DNA of 64,000 bases from Cristatella mucedo (GCA_009760855.2 WPIO01000119.1:986001-1050000); one strand, 5' to 3'; numbered from the stretch's first letter, positions 12,045 through 62,720 are shown. Numbers and translations: made by a program. Notes: generated from the sequence alone by a model not told the origin.

Positions 12045-13030
12045 CAGGTCTCACTCATCCACCAGACCAGTCGCCTGTGGTGCTCGATAAGGGTGTTTCA
12101 AAGTCCTGTGCTGTTCTTAATTTATATCCAACCTAATTATATATCTATTCAGTCATATGAGATTGTTATTTGAACAATCTATATTTCCTGCAGTGACAAA
12201 CTAACTAAATATTATATCCGTGCAGACATTTGGCCCTGGATGTCGGTCAATTACCAAAAAATAAACGACAATTAAACTGAACTACTTCTACAAAATCTCA
12301 AGCTAGCGGCCGTGCAGTAAACTCTGCACTTCTAATAGATAATGTTGTCGTGTGTTATTTACCATGCGCTCGAGAATTAGGTGTCATCTGTAGTAACTGC
12401 TTCAAATTTAAATTTTTGATTAAGGAGACTGTCTCCTCAGCTAGCTATCACGCCCGACACTATCTAAGATTTATACAATGATGGCTTGCTAAAAACTTTA
12501 ACTAGCTCCGTCATTCTTCATAGGCTGGTCTACTGCAATTCTGCCTTGGTTAGACTATTGAATAAAGCCATCAAGCTTCCGTAGATCGTAAAGAATATGG
12601 TTGAAAGGTAAGTTAAAACCTTCCAGAGGTTTAGCATCTCCTTACTTGAAAGAGCTGGGTTGGCTCTCACTTGATCAACGGATACAGAGCAAAGTTCTTA
12701 CACTGACTTAAAAGGCCAGCAGTGCCTTTGCTTACTAGTAACTAGCTGAACTGCTGCACAGATTTCAGCTTCCTTGCACCCTCGGTTCATCTTTGGACAA
12801 TTAATTATCAGCTCCATCTGAAGTTTTTAGACCGACTCCGACCAAAGTTCTGTCTCTACATGTCCTAGACCGTGGAATTTACTAACACAATTCCCACAAA
12901 ACGCCGTCTTTCTCCTGCTGTCAACTGTGAATCATACTTTCCAGCAGTACTGGGCTGCTCACTCTCTCGCTTTTTCTTGAGGTGAAGTCTATTTGCTAGC
13001 CTATGTGCACTTTAATACTCTTAGAGTGTG
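12045..13030 (+). mobile_element. LINE-B copy, degraded
   Basis: LINE-B is a second CR1/L2-like family. This copy begins at the TCCACCAGACCAGT block, keeps the GATCCTGGATGTC-like block at 12232, and the C-terminal region (GAAAGAGCTGGGTTGGC at 12650, ending near the GTGCACTTTAATACTC segment). No open frame survives. Confidence 0.7.
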
Positions 13031-14214
13031 AGTCGACTATTGAAAAGTCCCAATCTTTTTTGCTTGGTGGAGGTTCTAATATTTATGAATTACATTTACA
13101 CGCTTGGCACCCCAAGTTGCGACTTTCTCCATCAAACTCCGTTGCAGTACTGACTATTTTTTTTATATAGGACTTATCCATATTATTATAGTGTGTATAA
13201 CTCTTAATTGTGAAAATGCTAACAATTTCCTGACGTCTTTCATTATTCGCCCTGATAATTCAAGTCTATACTCAATAGATGACAGCCCTAGTTAATCATT
13301 TGATGAGAAATCAATACAAGTAATTTTGTATTTGATGACAGTGCTGTAGGTTGTTCTTCCTTTTTCCTCGCTCATTCTTGAGAATGACGGGAAAAGTCAC
13401 TCAAGCTCAGGGTGATTTCACATCACGCGCCTGCCGACGACTCGTCACCCTGTTTTCCCAAATTTGAGAAATGTCTTGTCATTTGGCCGCTATGAACAAG
13501 CAACTTTCTCAAAGCCTACATCAAAGAGGTTCCAACATTGTGAATAATAGTGATTTAAATAGTTATAGAATCGTGTAGCACCCTCAGGGAATTTAATCTC
13601 TTTTATTCTATTCTCAAAGGTTTTAAAGAAAGCATAAATGCAATGCTTGATCTGTACACAATAAATGTGAAAACGTTTGGCAGCTTACTACCACACTGTT
13701 GCTTCTGAATCGTTGTGGATCAAAAGCATTTGCTAAGCTTATCATTTAATATTGACATTTAAGTTTTTGTAATATGAAAAGTTTGCAGCTAGTTTCGCGG
13801 TTGCAGAATGATCTCTTGAGTGTCGCAAATCATAGGCCCACAGAATTTCTATAATGTTGGACTTCAGATCAGACTGGGTCAGTGAAAATACTGAAAATGA
13901 ACATCTTAAGTCGCACTTGAGATCGCTTATAAAACGAGAATATAGCTTAGCTAATTCCAGTGTTAGGTGGAGTATTGTGTTCTAGTTTGAGATGTGTTCA
14001 GAAATACATTTATATAGGCAAAATAAATCAATTTGCCTCCCTAGCACAAAGGGAAGTGATTATGGGATGTTGAGGAAACCTACGATTTCAAAAGACAAAC
14101 AGAAATTCAATCTTCATTTCACGTTGGCTGGTGGCCATCAATATGAAGAGGAGACAACTACGGCTACAGCTGTAAAAATTACGTCAGAAATTCTTTTTAG
14201 AAATTTTTTCTTAT
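13031..14214. other. Unassigned intergenic sequence
   Basis: AT-rich; short remnant CACCCTCAGGGAATTTAATCTC at about 13580 recalls a LINE-A 3' hairpin. A 74-codon frame from ATG at 13992 is not recognisable. Confidence 0.4.
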
Positions 14215-14900
14215 AGAATAATAATAATATAATAGTAACAATAATGCACTTGATAAAGCACCCTCGGAGAACTTAGTCTCTCTCTAGGCGCCTTAAATTT
14301 TCTGCAAAGGGAAGTGCAATTGAATGGTGAGTAAAATCATGCTTGATAAACAAACAAGATGAATAATATGGTTAGGGGTTACATGCACGGGGTCGGCATG
14401 CAAATGTGGTTAGTGGCAGCATGCATAGTGTCAGCACGCATAAGCACATGAAGGACGAATTACACGGACCCACGAAATGCTGTCCTAAATAGGTGTGTTT
14501 TTAAATTCTTTTTAAATGTGGTCAGGTCAGGGGATGTTCTGACGCAGGTCGGGAGGGAGTTCCAGGCTTTGGGAGCATACGAACTAAATGCACGGTCTCC
14601 AAAGGATTTGAGGTTTGTACGGGGTATTTGTAGACTATTGGATTCCGAAAAGTGGGTGGTACGATGCTTGGCCTAATGGGGGAGTACATCTGAGAGATAG
14701 GCTGGAGCCAAAGAATGAATTGACCTAAAAGTGAGCGACAAAACTTTGAAGTCAAGTCGTTGCTTGACTGGTTGCCAGTGCTGGTCGGCGAGAAGTGGAG
14801 TAATGTGGCAACTGCGACGCTCACGACAGACAAGCCTAGCTGCGGAGTTTTGCACCAGCTGCAATCGCCTGATCGCACATGCTGGTAGGCCAGCAAGCAG
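14215..14900 (-). mobile_element. LINE-A copy, 5'-truncated, well preserved
   Basis: From left: (AAT)n, 3' hairpin, full 3' UTR, end of ORF2 including the reverse-strand Q-L-V-Q-N-S-A-A-R-L-V frame, truncated near 14900 at the GCTTGCTGGCCTACC block. Few differences from the copy at 1-1003, so it is among the younger copies. Confidence 0.85.
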
Positions 14901-15314
14901 TGATGAACGCAGAATTACGAAGTTGTTTGCATAGCCAAAATAAAAGACCTACTATTTGTGGTTTGTTTAGGTTTCTTGTATAATTATGGTCTAAGATATC
15001 CTTAATGTAAAGATGTAAGTACTATCAGTGAAAATTGTGCTTGCTAAATAGTTATATTCGGACTGAGAATAGTAATGTTTAGTATATATTAACATGATTA
15101 CAGCTAATATTTTTACTGAGTTATTGTGATTACTACTAAGTTATAGCATAACTTGCTGTTACTGCAGTAAAAAAATCTAATCAATTTATCGTTCGTACTT
15201 TTCACCCTTGGTTTTATTTGCATTTTACGGTTCTTAATGTATACATGCAGCTCTTGTGTGATTGATCTATACACTGTTGTTAACTTCAGATGTTGATTCA
15301 ATCCTTGTCATGTA
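14901..15314. other. Unassigned intergenic sequence
   Basis: AT-rich, no coding or repeat signal recognised. Confidence 0.4.
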
Positions 15315-16600
15315 GTGGTCAGGTTTTATCCACCAGACCAGTCATCAGTAGATTCCCTGAATGGTCAGCCCTCGTTTCTTCGCTGTTCTCCGTGTATACT
15401 CATCCTGTAAGACTAGTTATTCAGGCCTGTATAATAGGTTATCACCTTTATGCTGACGAGACTTAGTTGAATTTGTCCTTGGAACCTCGGAATCTGCGGC
15501 AGCGACTAATAAACTTAACCCTTACCTTGCCGACATTTAATTGAAGCTAATTTTTTTCTTAAACTAAGCGATAAAAATATATATGATTCATTTATATAGC
15601 CCCCTAAGAGAGCTTAATCTTTATTCAGGCGCGTCACATATGGCACACGGCTCGAGCCCACGACTTCGGTCAGACCTTGTTCGGGGTGAGCACCTTAACC
15701 ACTGGGCCAAACCAGCTAGGTGATGAAAAAACGGAGCTGATGTTCATTGAACACCCCAAGTGAGTGGTTTGACCAGAAGGCTTCGCTCTTCCAACAGTTA
15801 TGCCCTAACGTGACAATCACCATGAGCTCGGTATCTGTGTGCTGTTTTTTCGACAGCTGCCTAGGTTTTTGGAAGCTTTGTTAAGAAGTCTATTTTCATA
15901 ACTAGCCATCACGTTCGATCCTTATCTAAGATTAGAGACTGTCTTCCACGATGGCTTCCAAAGAATTTAACTAGCTCCTACAGAAAAAAGTCGCTGGGCC
16001 ACTAAATTGAGTGATGAGTATGGCTAGCACGGGTAGTTTATGAATCCCAGAGGTTCTTCCAAGTGTCTCCTTGGCTGACAAATCGTGTACGGCTGCCGGT
16101 TTATCAACAAATACAGAGCCAAGCTCTTACCTTGACCCTGACGGCCCGCCATGTCTTGGGTTCTTCATACCTAGCTGAACTGCTGCATTGTTTCAGCCTC
16201 GGCGTGCCCTCAGATCTTGCACGGAATATAAATTAGCTGTTCCCTTCCTCCGCTTAAATACCATTGGCAACAGAAGTTTTTATTCTGCAGATGCTAGTCT
16301 GTGGATCGGACTTCCACAGCTCTAAGGGAACAAAAACAGCTCTCCTGCTGCCGACTGTGAGACATCCTTTCCAGCCGTCCTAAAATGCAAATTATATATT
16401 ACTGCTACTCAATAATCATTACACCTCAACTGCTTTCTCCACTCAGCAAGGCTTCTCAGTATCTTTTTCTGCGTGAGATGCAGTTTGTTGGCCACCGAAT
16501 GCTTATCGAAAGCCTATTAGGCTGTCTATGTGCTATACAAACTCTCCTGAGTAGCACCGACATAGTAGTTTTGGCTTTGTGAAGTTACAGAAGGAAATAC
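15315..16600 (+). mobile_element. LINE-B copy with a reverse SINE1 inside
   Basis: Order of blocks matches the copy at 18330-19915: TCCACCAGACCAGTC, ATGCTGACGAGACT (remnant of the YADD region), GCGATAAAA, then after the SINE1 at 15585-15722 the C-terminal region and the 3' end (TGTGAAGTTACAGAAGGAAATACAT). Frames are broken. Confidence 0.72.
15585..15722 (-). mobile_element. SINE1, reverse orientation, inserted in LINE-B
   Basis: Left end is the reverse complement of the hairpin tail (CCCCTAAGAGAGCTTAATC), then GGCTCGAGCCCACGAC (B box reversed) and CCTTAACCACTGGGCC (A box reversed). Confidence 0.8.
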
Positions 16601-16900
16601 ATCATTCATTTCCATGGTGTGATTGCTGTACTTATTTTTTTTACCGTTGATATACGAGAATGCATCTAGGTAGAAACTTTGTCTCTTTAGCCAAATTTCA
16701 GCACACTAGCTTCGGAAGCACCGTCCCGGAATTTGCACTGACTAGAACTGTAACGTAGACTAGACACGGTCTATAAATTGTAACCCAACAGTTCCTTAAG
16801 TTTTGCAGCATCCTCCTAAACCATTGCTAAGAGGCATTTTCTTTGGAATCTCCTTCATTCGTCTTTATAACAAAATTAACCACTGCATTATATTTTGCAG

Positions 16901-55049
<38,149 letters not shown>

Positions 55050-55375
55050 TCAGCTTATACGCCAGGACAGGAGAAAACGGGAGGAACGGCGAGCGCTGCA
55101 CTGCCGACATAAGACAGCTACAGCTCTGCATTCAGGCCACATAACGCAGTTTCGTCTCGAATATGACCGTACCAGCCAGGGCTAGTCAACCACATTAATC
55201 ATCAGCACCAGCTTGCTGCAAATATGCTCGCGACCGCATGGAACGAACTGCAGTTAAAGTGGGGACTATCTTTCTCCTTACACTTTAATTCAGAACTCTC
55301 ATGTTAAAACTTCTGAATACCCTGACTCGTGGCATGCTTTGCTCATTCTTAAATAAAGTGCTTCCCAAAAGAGTG
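55050..55375 (+). other. 3' UTR of the Ig receptor gene
   Basis: Non-coding sequence after the TAG stop. AATAAA at 55352-55357 is followed about 15-25 bases later by a GTG/TTG-rich stretch, which fits a cleavage and polyadenylation site near 55375. The extent is inferred. Confidence 0.5.
55352..55357 (+). promoter_or_regulatory. Poly(A) signal AATAAA
   Basis: Canonical hexamer about 300 bases after the receptor stop codon, with a G/T-rich element downstream (GAGTGTTGCC). Hexamers also occur by chance in AT-rich DNA; position and context favour this one. Confidence 0.5.
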
Positions 55376-57192
55376 TTGCCACTCCTTCACTCTTAGCGCC
55401 GGAGCTGAGTTGGGCTGGACGACTCGACAGTTGCTGCTTAATTCGGGCGTTAGTTTTTATAGCGGCTGTGTTCTCGGCTGTGTTGATGGACTCACTTCCA
55501 AAGAGGTGACCACTTCGACTCCATACATTTGTCTGCTGAGTCTCTTGTTGCTGCTCTCTTCTCAAATGAGAAGCGCCCACTTCTCTCCGGTTATGATCGC
55601 CTCTACCGGTGTGGTCCATCGGTCAAAGCTAGGTCTATTTAATTCAATCTCGACCTGATTTTTCTCATTTGATGGAGAGAGGAGGGAAACATTTTGGTGA
55701 ATATTGAAACGGCAGAATGGTTTTAAGGCAACTGGGAGTTAATCGGTCACTGTAATTGTATTTGCGAAAACTGGCAGAATCGATTTTAAAAAAGCTGCTA
55801 GGGTTATTTCACAGTGCTAAAAAAGTCGAGTTATTTGTGACATTTATCCGCTGATGGAATAACTAAATCGCTCCTTCTGAAGGGACTGGAGATAATAGTT
55901 TGACCGGAGCAATCAGTAATGTCCGGCTGATTGGCGTGCGATTTCTTTTAATCTCGCGTCATCAAATACGCCCCGTAGTCGCAAAGCTCCAGAGTTATTT
56001 TTACAGTGCAACCATCCACACAGGCTCTCGTAATTTTCATACTCTTTCGCGGCTTTACTGATGCAGTATTTACTATGCTTATACTGCAATTTTCAGCCAA
56101 AGCTACTATTCACGTTCATGAAAATTTCCCATTTCTGATACTTTCTAGTGAGTTGCGTTTGGTTTCAGGATATCTGAATTCTCAAACGCTTCTTCTAGTG
56201 CGAGGATTTAGCTTTGCTTTTTTTTTACTCGCTGCGCAGTAAGTATAACATTGGTAGAGACACTCAATCGATATCTCAATCTAATTGCCATTATTTGCCA
56301 AGTTTAGCATTTAAAGTTTCAAATTTCTCATAAAGCAGAGTCCCTTGATTAGCTCAGGATGAATTTTACAACCATGCATCGGCGTGAATAATGGTAAAGC
56401 TAGTTTATTACAAGGCGCTTGGTTTATGAAGGCTCTTGGGTATGGTTTCTTCGTTCAGCTGCGACTGGTTGCAACTGTTGAATCGCGGGACATAATGACA
56501 CTCAGGATATTTCCTGAAATTACTGGAAAATCTGAATTCGCCACTACTGCTAGGATTCCACATGGCATTGTGTAGCCAACAGATGGGCCACTACGCTGGG
56601 TAAAATCTGTACTCGTCAAGATACCAGAGAACTCTGAGGATAGGCGACCCTGCTGCAGCATTGCTGAGGTTTGACGGCCATTACCAATCTGTACAGTATG
56701 CACGGTGAGCAGTATGGTGCTTGAAAATTTGTCCACGACTAACATCCCCTTAGCCATTAGTTCGTTTCACACTTTAGCGTTGCTATCTACAGATAGGCTA
56801 GACGTAATACCAAGTCGGAGACCCGGGTTCGAAGCGAGCTGGCGACTTTCGATTCTCAAGAACTGTGGACCGTTGCCACTCACCAGGTCTCTTTGGATCT
56901 CGCAATTGGAAAAATTATATCACGAATCTGCACAAAAATCTAGAGTGCCCAACGCTGTTGGCTTGTTGAAATTTACCAACTTTGCGTTCATAATTGACGG
57001 CGAGCAAGTAGTCGCTTGTACGCTGATTAAAGATGTCTGGTCACCATTTGAAATGGTTAGGTCAGAATCGAATTGTCTATGATGGAAGGCTTGAGTTGGT
57101 TTACAGCTCTGTATTTCTAACATTTTCCTCGCAGCCAAATAGCCAGATCCTCTTTATCTTTGATACAGCCGGGCCAGGACAAGGTTGTCTGC
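55376..57192. other. Downstream flank with two reverse open frames, unassigned
   Basis: Reverse frames at 56455-56757 (100 codons) and 56920-57138 (72 codons) are separated by stops. They are Ser/Thr-rich with no recognised family. A forward frame of 125 codons at 56705-57082 overlaps. No splice-consistent model could be built. Confidence 0.35.
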
Positions 57193-57345
57193 GCCGAGCT
57201 GGTTTGGTCTAGCGGTTAAGGTGCTCGCCCCGACCAAGGTCTGACTGAGGTCGTGGGCTTGAGCCCCGAGGCATATGTGAAGCGCCTGAATAGAGATAAA
57301 GTTCTCTTGGGGCGCTATATAAATGAATTTTATTTATATATTAAT
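57193..57345 (+). mobile_element. SINE1, well preserved
   Basis: GGTTTGGTCTAGCGGTTAAGG (A box), GGTCGTGGGCTTGAGCCCC (B box), then AAGCGCCTGAATAGAGATAAAG and TTCTCTTGGGGCGCTATATAAATG, the LINE-A-like hairpin, and an AT-rich tail. Confidence 0.9.
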
Positions 57346-57555
57346 TTTGCCAGCAGCAAACAGCTAGCAATTCCAAAATGATAGTCACACACAAACTGCA
57401 GAGCCAGCTGGCAAAAGCGCCAGTGTACGATAACGTGGTCGCCTTTAAAGATCAAACCACTGTGAGTTGTGAGATCGCGTCGAACCTCATCCCAATACGA
57501 CAGCAGTAGAGCAGGTAACTTCTTCGTCTCTCAGGCCTTCTGGCGTGGATATGTG

Positions 57556-57705
57556 GAGCTGGTTTGGTCCAGCGGTTAAGGTGCTCGCCCCGACAAAGGT
57601 CTGGCTGAGGTCGTGGGCTCGAGCCCCAAGGCATATATGAAGCACCTGAATAGAGATTTAGCTCTCTTGAGGCGCTATACAAATGAGTTATTATATTATA
57701 TATAA
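57556..57705 (+). mobile_element. SINE1, well preserved
   Basis: Same order of boxes as the copy 360 bases upstream, with a TTATATTATATATAATATAT tail. Nearly identical sequence, so recently active. Confidence 0.9.
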
Positions 57706-57879
57706 TATATGAACGAGCATGGCTTGCAGCGCGGCATCTGAGGCTGCAGCTCGCGAGACACCTCTCATGGGTCTAAGGGGGGCCTTATTTTGACAAACTT
57801 TATCTGCAATTTGTTCTTGTAGTATTCTTTTATTCTTTGTTTATTTATTATTATTATTTTATTATTCATTACAGTCATC

Positions 57880-57985
57880 TCACAGTCATTTTCACTTTAC
57901 AGCAAATGTAAAGCGCCTAGAGAGAGATTAAGTTCTCTGAGGGCGCTTTATCAAGTGAATTATTATTATTATTATTATTATTATC
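57880..57985 (+). mobile_element. LINE-A 3' terminus only
   Basis: TTTACAGCAAATGTAAAGCG, hairpin, GCGCTTTATCAAGTGAATT and (ATT)n. About 100 bases. Confidence 0.85.
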
Positions 57986-59219
57986 TCTCGCCACTTCGCG
58001 CTTCCACTTTCGCAGCTTCACTCTATTGCGGTTTTTCACGTACAGTACACGCATATTCATTGAAGAGCTGATCGAGATAGTGAAATTGGTACAGTGAGCT
58101 CTTAGTTGTCTGAGTCAATTATACGCCCCTTTATTAAAACAAAAATCAAAGCTAGTATGCGTACGGTCTATGTAGGTCTATGTATGTCTATGTGTGTAGG
58201 TCTATGTATTCGAGCACCCCGCGTACCTTTCAACGCCAGATGTGGCCGCTTGACCACTCCTCCTGTGTGGGCAAGAACTTTTTCCGAAAATATAATGTTG
58301 TGTAACCAAGCCGATATGGGCATGCTGTTCACTGTTTTACTATCCTAGTGTAAAACCTTTATGTGTGCGTGTAATTAAATACACTGTGATTATAATATGA
58401 TATATTTTTTAACGTCTAATGTGTCTTATTTTATCTCATTCTGACTGATATATTTTTAAAAATAAGTTTAATGGTGACTATTATGATATTATTTCATATC
58501 CAGAGGGATCAAATAGCTCTAAAAACCGTATTTAGAGGGTCGTAGACAGGTATTCGAAATTCCAACTGCGAAAATATTTGATTTCTAAATAGAATCCTAC
58601 TTCGTGGAAATTCACTTATCGTGGTAGAGGCTGGAACAGATTAACCACGATAAACGAGGATTGACTGTATTTTTTCTTGTATTATTACTTTTATTTATTC
58701 TTTTGACATAACCACGCATTTCACTCATTCAGACTTCGTAAGATAAAAAGTTTTGGCTGTTGATTTTGTACTGAGAGTTGTTTAGGCTTTTAGTTTGTCA
58801 TAAATATTTCCACTGTGAAAAACCACCTCAGCCCTTTGAGCTTCGAGATTCTTCAGTTTACATGCATCCATACAGGTCGAGCACTACTGGCGGCTGCACG
58901 TTAAGAACAGAGACTCCTACACATACAGTCAGAGCTCGTTGTGCGCTGACTCTCTTATGGCCATGTATCTGCTACGTTTCGTGCCATTTTTGCTGAAACT
59001 ATTCGCACATCATTTTGACTCCACAAACCACCTCCTCCTGCTACAAGCATCGAGTCGAAACCTGCAACCTCCGTTAAAAAATTCTTCGTGGTCTCTGCAC
59101 ACGATTTGGAAAGCCAGCTTGGTCATAATTCCTGTTTTTAATGCTTCACTTGACGATGAGGTTCATTATTCATTGCAAATCGACTACAATTCAATCAATA
59201 CTTAAAAAAGTACGGATAG
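57986..59219. other. Unassigned intergenic sequence
   Basis: Short array of GTCTATGTAG-type units at 58167-58207. Otherwise nothing recognised. Confidence 0.4.
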
Positions 59220-59570
59220 AATTCCGAAGTCCTCGCGTATTATTGCTACATCTCCATTCTTCCATTGTTGAAGATTTTTTAGGCGATTGTCGCTTAGCAA
59301 CTTGCTGAACACATTGACAAGAATTGAGTACCAGAAAAATTGCTAGGCTAAAGGATAGTGGCTTCAAATTACTAGTTTATCAAAGAACCCTACAACGGAG
59401 TCTTATGTTAACTTATTGGACCAATAAGATTTGCTATTTTTTTGATGATTCGGTCCGCTATTAAGGGCCTTCGTTCGTCCAAAACCAGCCTGGATTGTGG
59501 CTCAAACTAAATCACTATTTCCTATACATCAATAAGAAAAGCTGTGACGGATATCAGAAAAGAGGCCGTG
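59220..59570 (+). mobile_element. LINE-B 5' RT fragment, degraded
   Basis: CGATTGTCGCTTAGCAACTTGC, ACACATTGACAAGAATTGAG and AGTGGCTTCAAATTACTAG follow the order seen at 18465-18560 of the longest copy. Confidence 0.55.
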
Positions 59571-59968
59571 CCTGACACAAAGATAAACCAGCTACCTTAT
59601 CTAAGCCCCTGTATCCAGGAGCTAATAGGGTCAGACTTAAATACGCTAGCAAAAAAAATTATTAAGCTTGCCACGATTTTCTCGCTGTTTTCTGGTTTTA
59701 CTGGGGTGAATTTCGAATCAATCGCTTATTCTGAATGCGGCTAGAAGAAGTGCCGAAGCATTGTCCGTGCTGTCCTAAAATTACCGCCAGACAGCTGCTC
59801 AAACACCGAACACGTATTGGTCAAGTCGCTCACCAATAGTCAAGAGAGACTCCCGGTTCACGCTATGGTTCTTTCACTCACTGCGAGAGACTCCGGGCGC
59901 AGTGCTGCTATGGGCTTTTATTTATCGAAAACTGTTAGCTTAAAATAGTATCAATTTTTCGTCCGTCT

Positions 59969-60256
59969 TGTGCTTCGATGTGCCTTGCACGAAGAACGCC
60001 CGCACAGAACCAACACCAAGTTTATTCTACTACAGAGCAGAGGGAGCACGACTTCACTCGCCCCTCTCTCCCCACTGAATCCCCCTCCTCGCCCACGGCT
60101 GTTTTGGCCGACCCCGATGGTGAGTCCACCATCTGACTGTGGTTACCGGCCTGTCCAAACCACACCACAGGCGGACCACAGCTATGCACCACCGGTGATG
60201 CTCCTGACAGCTGTTTAAGGAAGGAGCGGTACCGGCCTGCATATACTCAGACCACA
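59969..60256 (-). mobile_element. Solo LTR, 288 bp, with 5-bp target duplication
   Basis: Ends TGTGCTTCG...GACCACA, flanked by CGTCT on both sides (59964-59968 and 60257-60261). Shares CCAACACC...TTTATT, GGCCGACCCCGATGGTGAGTCC, GGTTACCGGCCTGT and CAGGCGGACCACAGCT with the LTR at 51925, so the two are the same family with an internal length difference. Confidence 0.8.
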
Positions 60257-60675
60257 CGTCTCTCAATGCAACGGCTATAAATCAACTTCTGAAATCGTAC
60301 GGCTGGTTCGTGAGGCACCCTGCTCGCGCGTTGCCCTTACCTGTTCCTTGAGCATTCCTTAGACAAGATCAAGCGTCTGGTTTCTGCAGCGCGTTCTGAG
60401 CTCAGGTGCTTCGCTTAAGACTTTTACAACCCATAGTTTTATCCGAGTCTGTTGCTAAAACATTTTACGCGGGCCCAGATTTGGACTTTGAGGTGGATTA
60501 CTGAAATTTGCGGGGAAAAAGGTAATGCACAGTGGTCAGTCACCTATGCTCATACGTTGAAAAGCCAATAGCAGGCTTACTTACTCGCAAATGTGCACGA
60601 GTCACTTAAAGCAACTGAGTTTCTTTATGTCAGGCTTCTTTTTTATGGAAGCAGCTTGCTTGTTTGAGGTACTCC
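60257..60675. other. Unassigned intergenic sequence
   Basis: No feature recognised. Confidence 0.4.
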
Positions 60676-62720
60676 CTGGGGCAGAGCCAGAATTTCCTGG
60701 TCGGGGCAAGGGAGCTCCGGGCTCCTCCAGACATAATGACGTAGGCACCACATGAAAAAGTTTCTGAAAAATGGAAAATCTATTACATTCGTTCCTTTAG
60801 CGTCTTCGTGTTCTGAGAACGGGTGATGTTTTCGGCGTTGGAGATGGTTTTCGCGATATCTCGCTCAATAAATGTATGAGAATTGCGTCATTCAAGTTCT
60901 CTCCACCAATTGTTGTTCGCAGCATGTTTCTGATCAACTTCCACGACCTAAATCTACGCTAAGCTATCGCAGTCGACACTAGTTGAGCCCAACTTCAATG
61001 AACTAATCGGTATACTAAATGGTATTTGTACGTCGCTCGTCCTGAGGGAACTAACAAAACTTATAGTCTGGGTAGATTTTTGACCTTCCTCAATGCCTCA
61101 TCCATCCGGATGTCCATGTGAAAGTGACGAAGCCGCTGTCTCAGCAGCGTTAGGTTGACATCTCTAAAATCGATCGCGTGCAACTCCAAAGCTAAGTCAA
61201 CTAGTTTTTCGACATCGAACGCTTCAAATTTATCTCGGGGATGAATAGGGCGACAAGCTTAAGCATTTCCATTGATTAAATGGTGATTCGGAAGTCGAGC
61301 TCAGCGAGGACCTTATCGATCGTGACTGTAAATATGTTGACGTGGGATACATTATCGCTTGTGTTCATGATCGCATTTCGTCGAGGGCGGCAGGATCTGA
61401 CGTAGTTGGCACTCATATCCCCGATATAACGCTGGAGACAAAGCTCGGTCACTTTGCTCATCAAATCATTATAGACGGATTCACGCGCCTCCTCCAGCAA
61501 TTCTACAGCAAGTTGAAACCAGGTGCATGGCATTCAAGATATCTTGGTCTGCTTTCTGCAGCACTCGGGATAGTTCGCGTGTGCTCGACGATATTCGCTC
61601 CACGATATGCAGGATTAATTTAATGCAAACTTGAATGTCAGCATTCTTTCCAGAAGTCGCACTGCTTTCGCTTGCTGATGGGACCTATTTTCCGTCATTC
61701 TCGGCCATCTCAATAACCTTAACATTGACCTTGAATATGTCGATCAAGTGGCTCAGTCAGTGCACGCCAAAATAACGACGCAGGCGTGTCACCTGGGAGA
61801 GCTAGGTTCGTCTCATGAGTCTGACCACGTCCTATCTCGACTTGCGGCTCACTGATCAGAACCTGCATCAGATCTCTTTCTGCTGTGATAGCATTTCGTC
61901 GTTGCGCTTGCACTAACCAGTTGCGATTTTGAAACAGTGTCATTAATCAGCTCGAAAAACTATGCGATATCGGGAGCGCCATCTTTTCAGGAATCAACCA
62001 GTGCTAGTTAGAGTTTCTGACCCCAACAGTGACCACAGTAAACCAGCAAGTTCAGAAATTTGATCAGCGTTCGTAAGCCGTCGATTTTCGTACTCACTCT
62101 GGCAGCTCCATCGTACGCTTGGCCGTGGCTATTACCCGCTACCGGACGCTAACGATATACAGCTATGCATGTCCGCGACTGCCGTGGAAAGACTAGCCGC
62201 ACACGCGTCAGTTACGCTCTCCAGTTCAACGAGTCGCCCGCGTAGAATACGGGTCGAGACCTCAACGAAGCGGTTCAAGACTGTCATCTGCTTCTTTTTT
62301 TCCTGGCTTCGCGTGTCTCATCCGCCAAAATGAGAAGGTGTGCGTCCCCTTATTCGGCATTCAGACGATCTCGAGCGAGGTTAGCGTACGCGCTGATGAT
62401 ATCGATATCTTTCTGAATAGGCGGGCTGGTCCGTGTGCAGTTCCTAGAGGCGTTCTTGAGTGCGACATCATTCAGTTCAGCGACCCGTTTGCAGATGACC
62501 TTTAAGAGCTCGAGGAAGTGACCGCAGCTATTGGACTAGTCCAAATTGTCGTGCCCACGAGTAGCCTGACCTTGATCCATTTGATACCGAATCACGTCGA
62601 TTGACCCTTCTTAACGAGTCCGACCGTTAGCGATTTACTTCTCCGCTTGCTTTCGGAGACCATGTTATCGAAATGATGCGTGTTAGTTCGCTGAGCACTT
62701 GCTTGCAGATCTATACCGCC
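60676..62720 (-). mobile_element. Second hAT-type (ZMYM1-like) transposon relic
   Basis: Left end CTGGGGCAGAGCCAGAATTTCC looks like a hAT terminus. Reverse-strand readings in several frames give H-F-L-E-L-L-K, R-T-S-P-P-I-Q-K-D-I, I-L-A-D-E-T-R-E-A (about 62300), G-Q-A-Y-D-G-A-A (about 62110; the G-Q-x-Y-D-G-A catalytic block), then two blocks of the type P-R-R...N-I-F-T-V-T-I-D-K-V-L-A-E-L-D at 61276-61533 and 61719-61943. Each part is in a different frame with stops between: a dead transposase. Confidence 0.72.

Noticed and set aside
16843..16900. Upstream extension of the first exon frame as the protein start
   Set aside because: It starts at TTG, has no good signal peptide, and the intervening bases form a normal acceptor (TATTTTGCAG).
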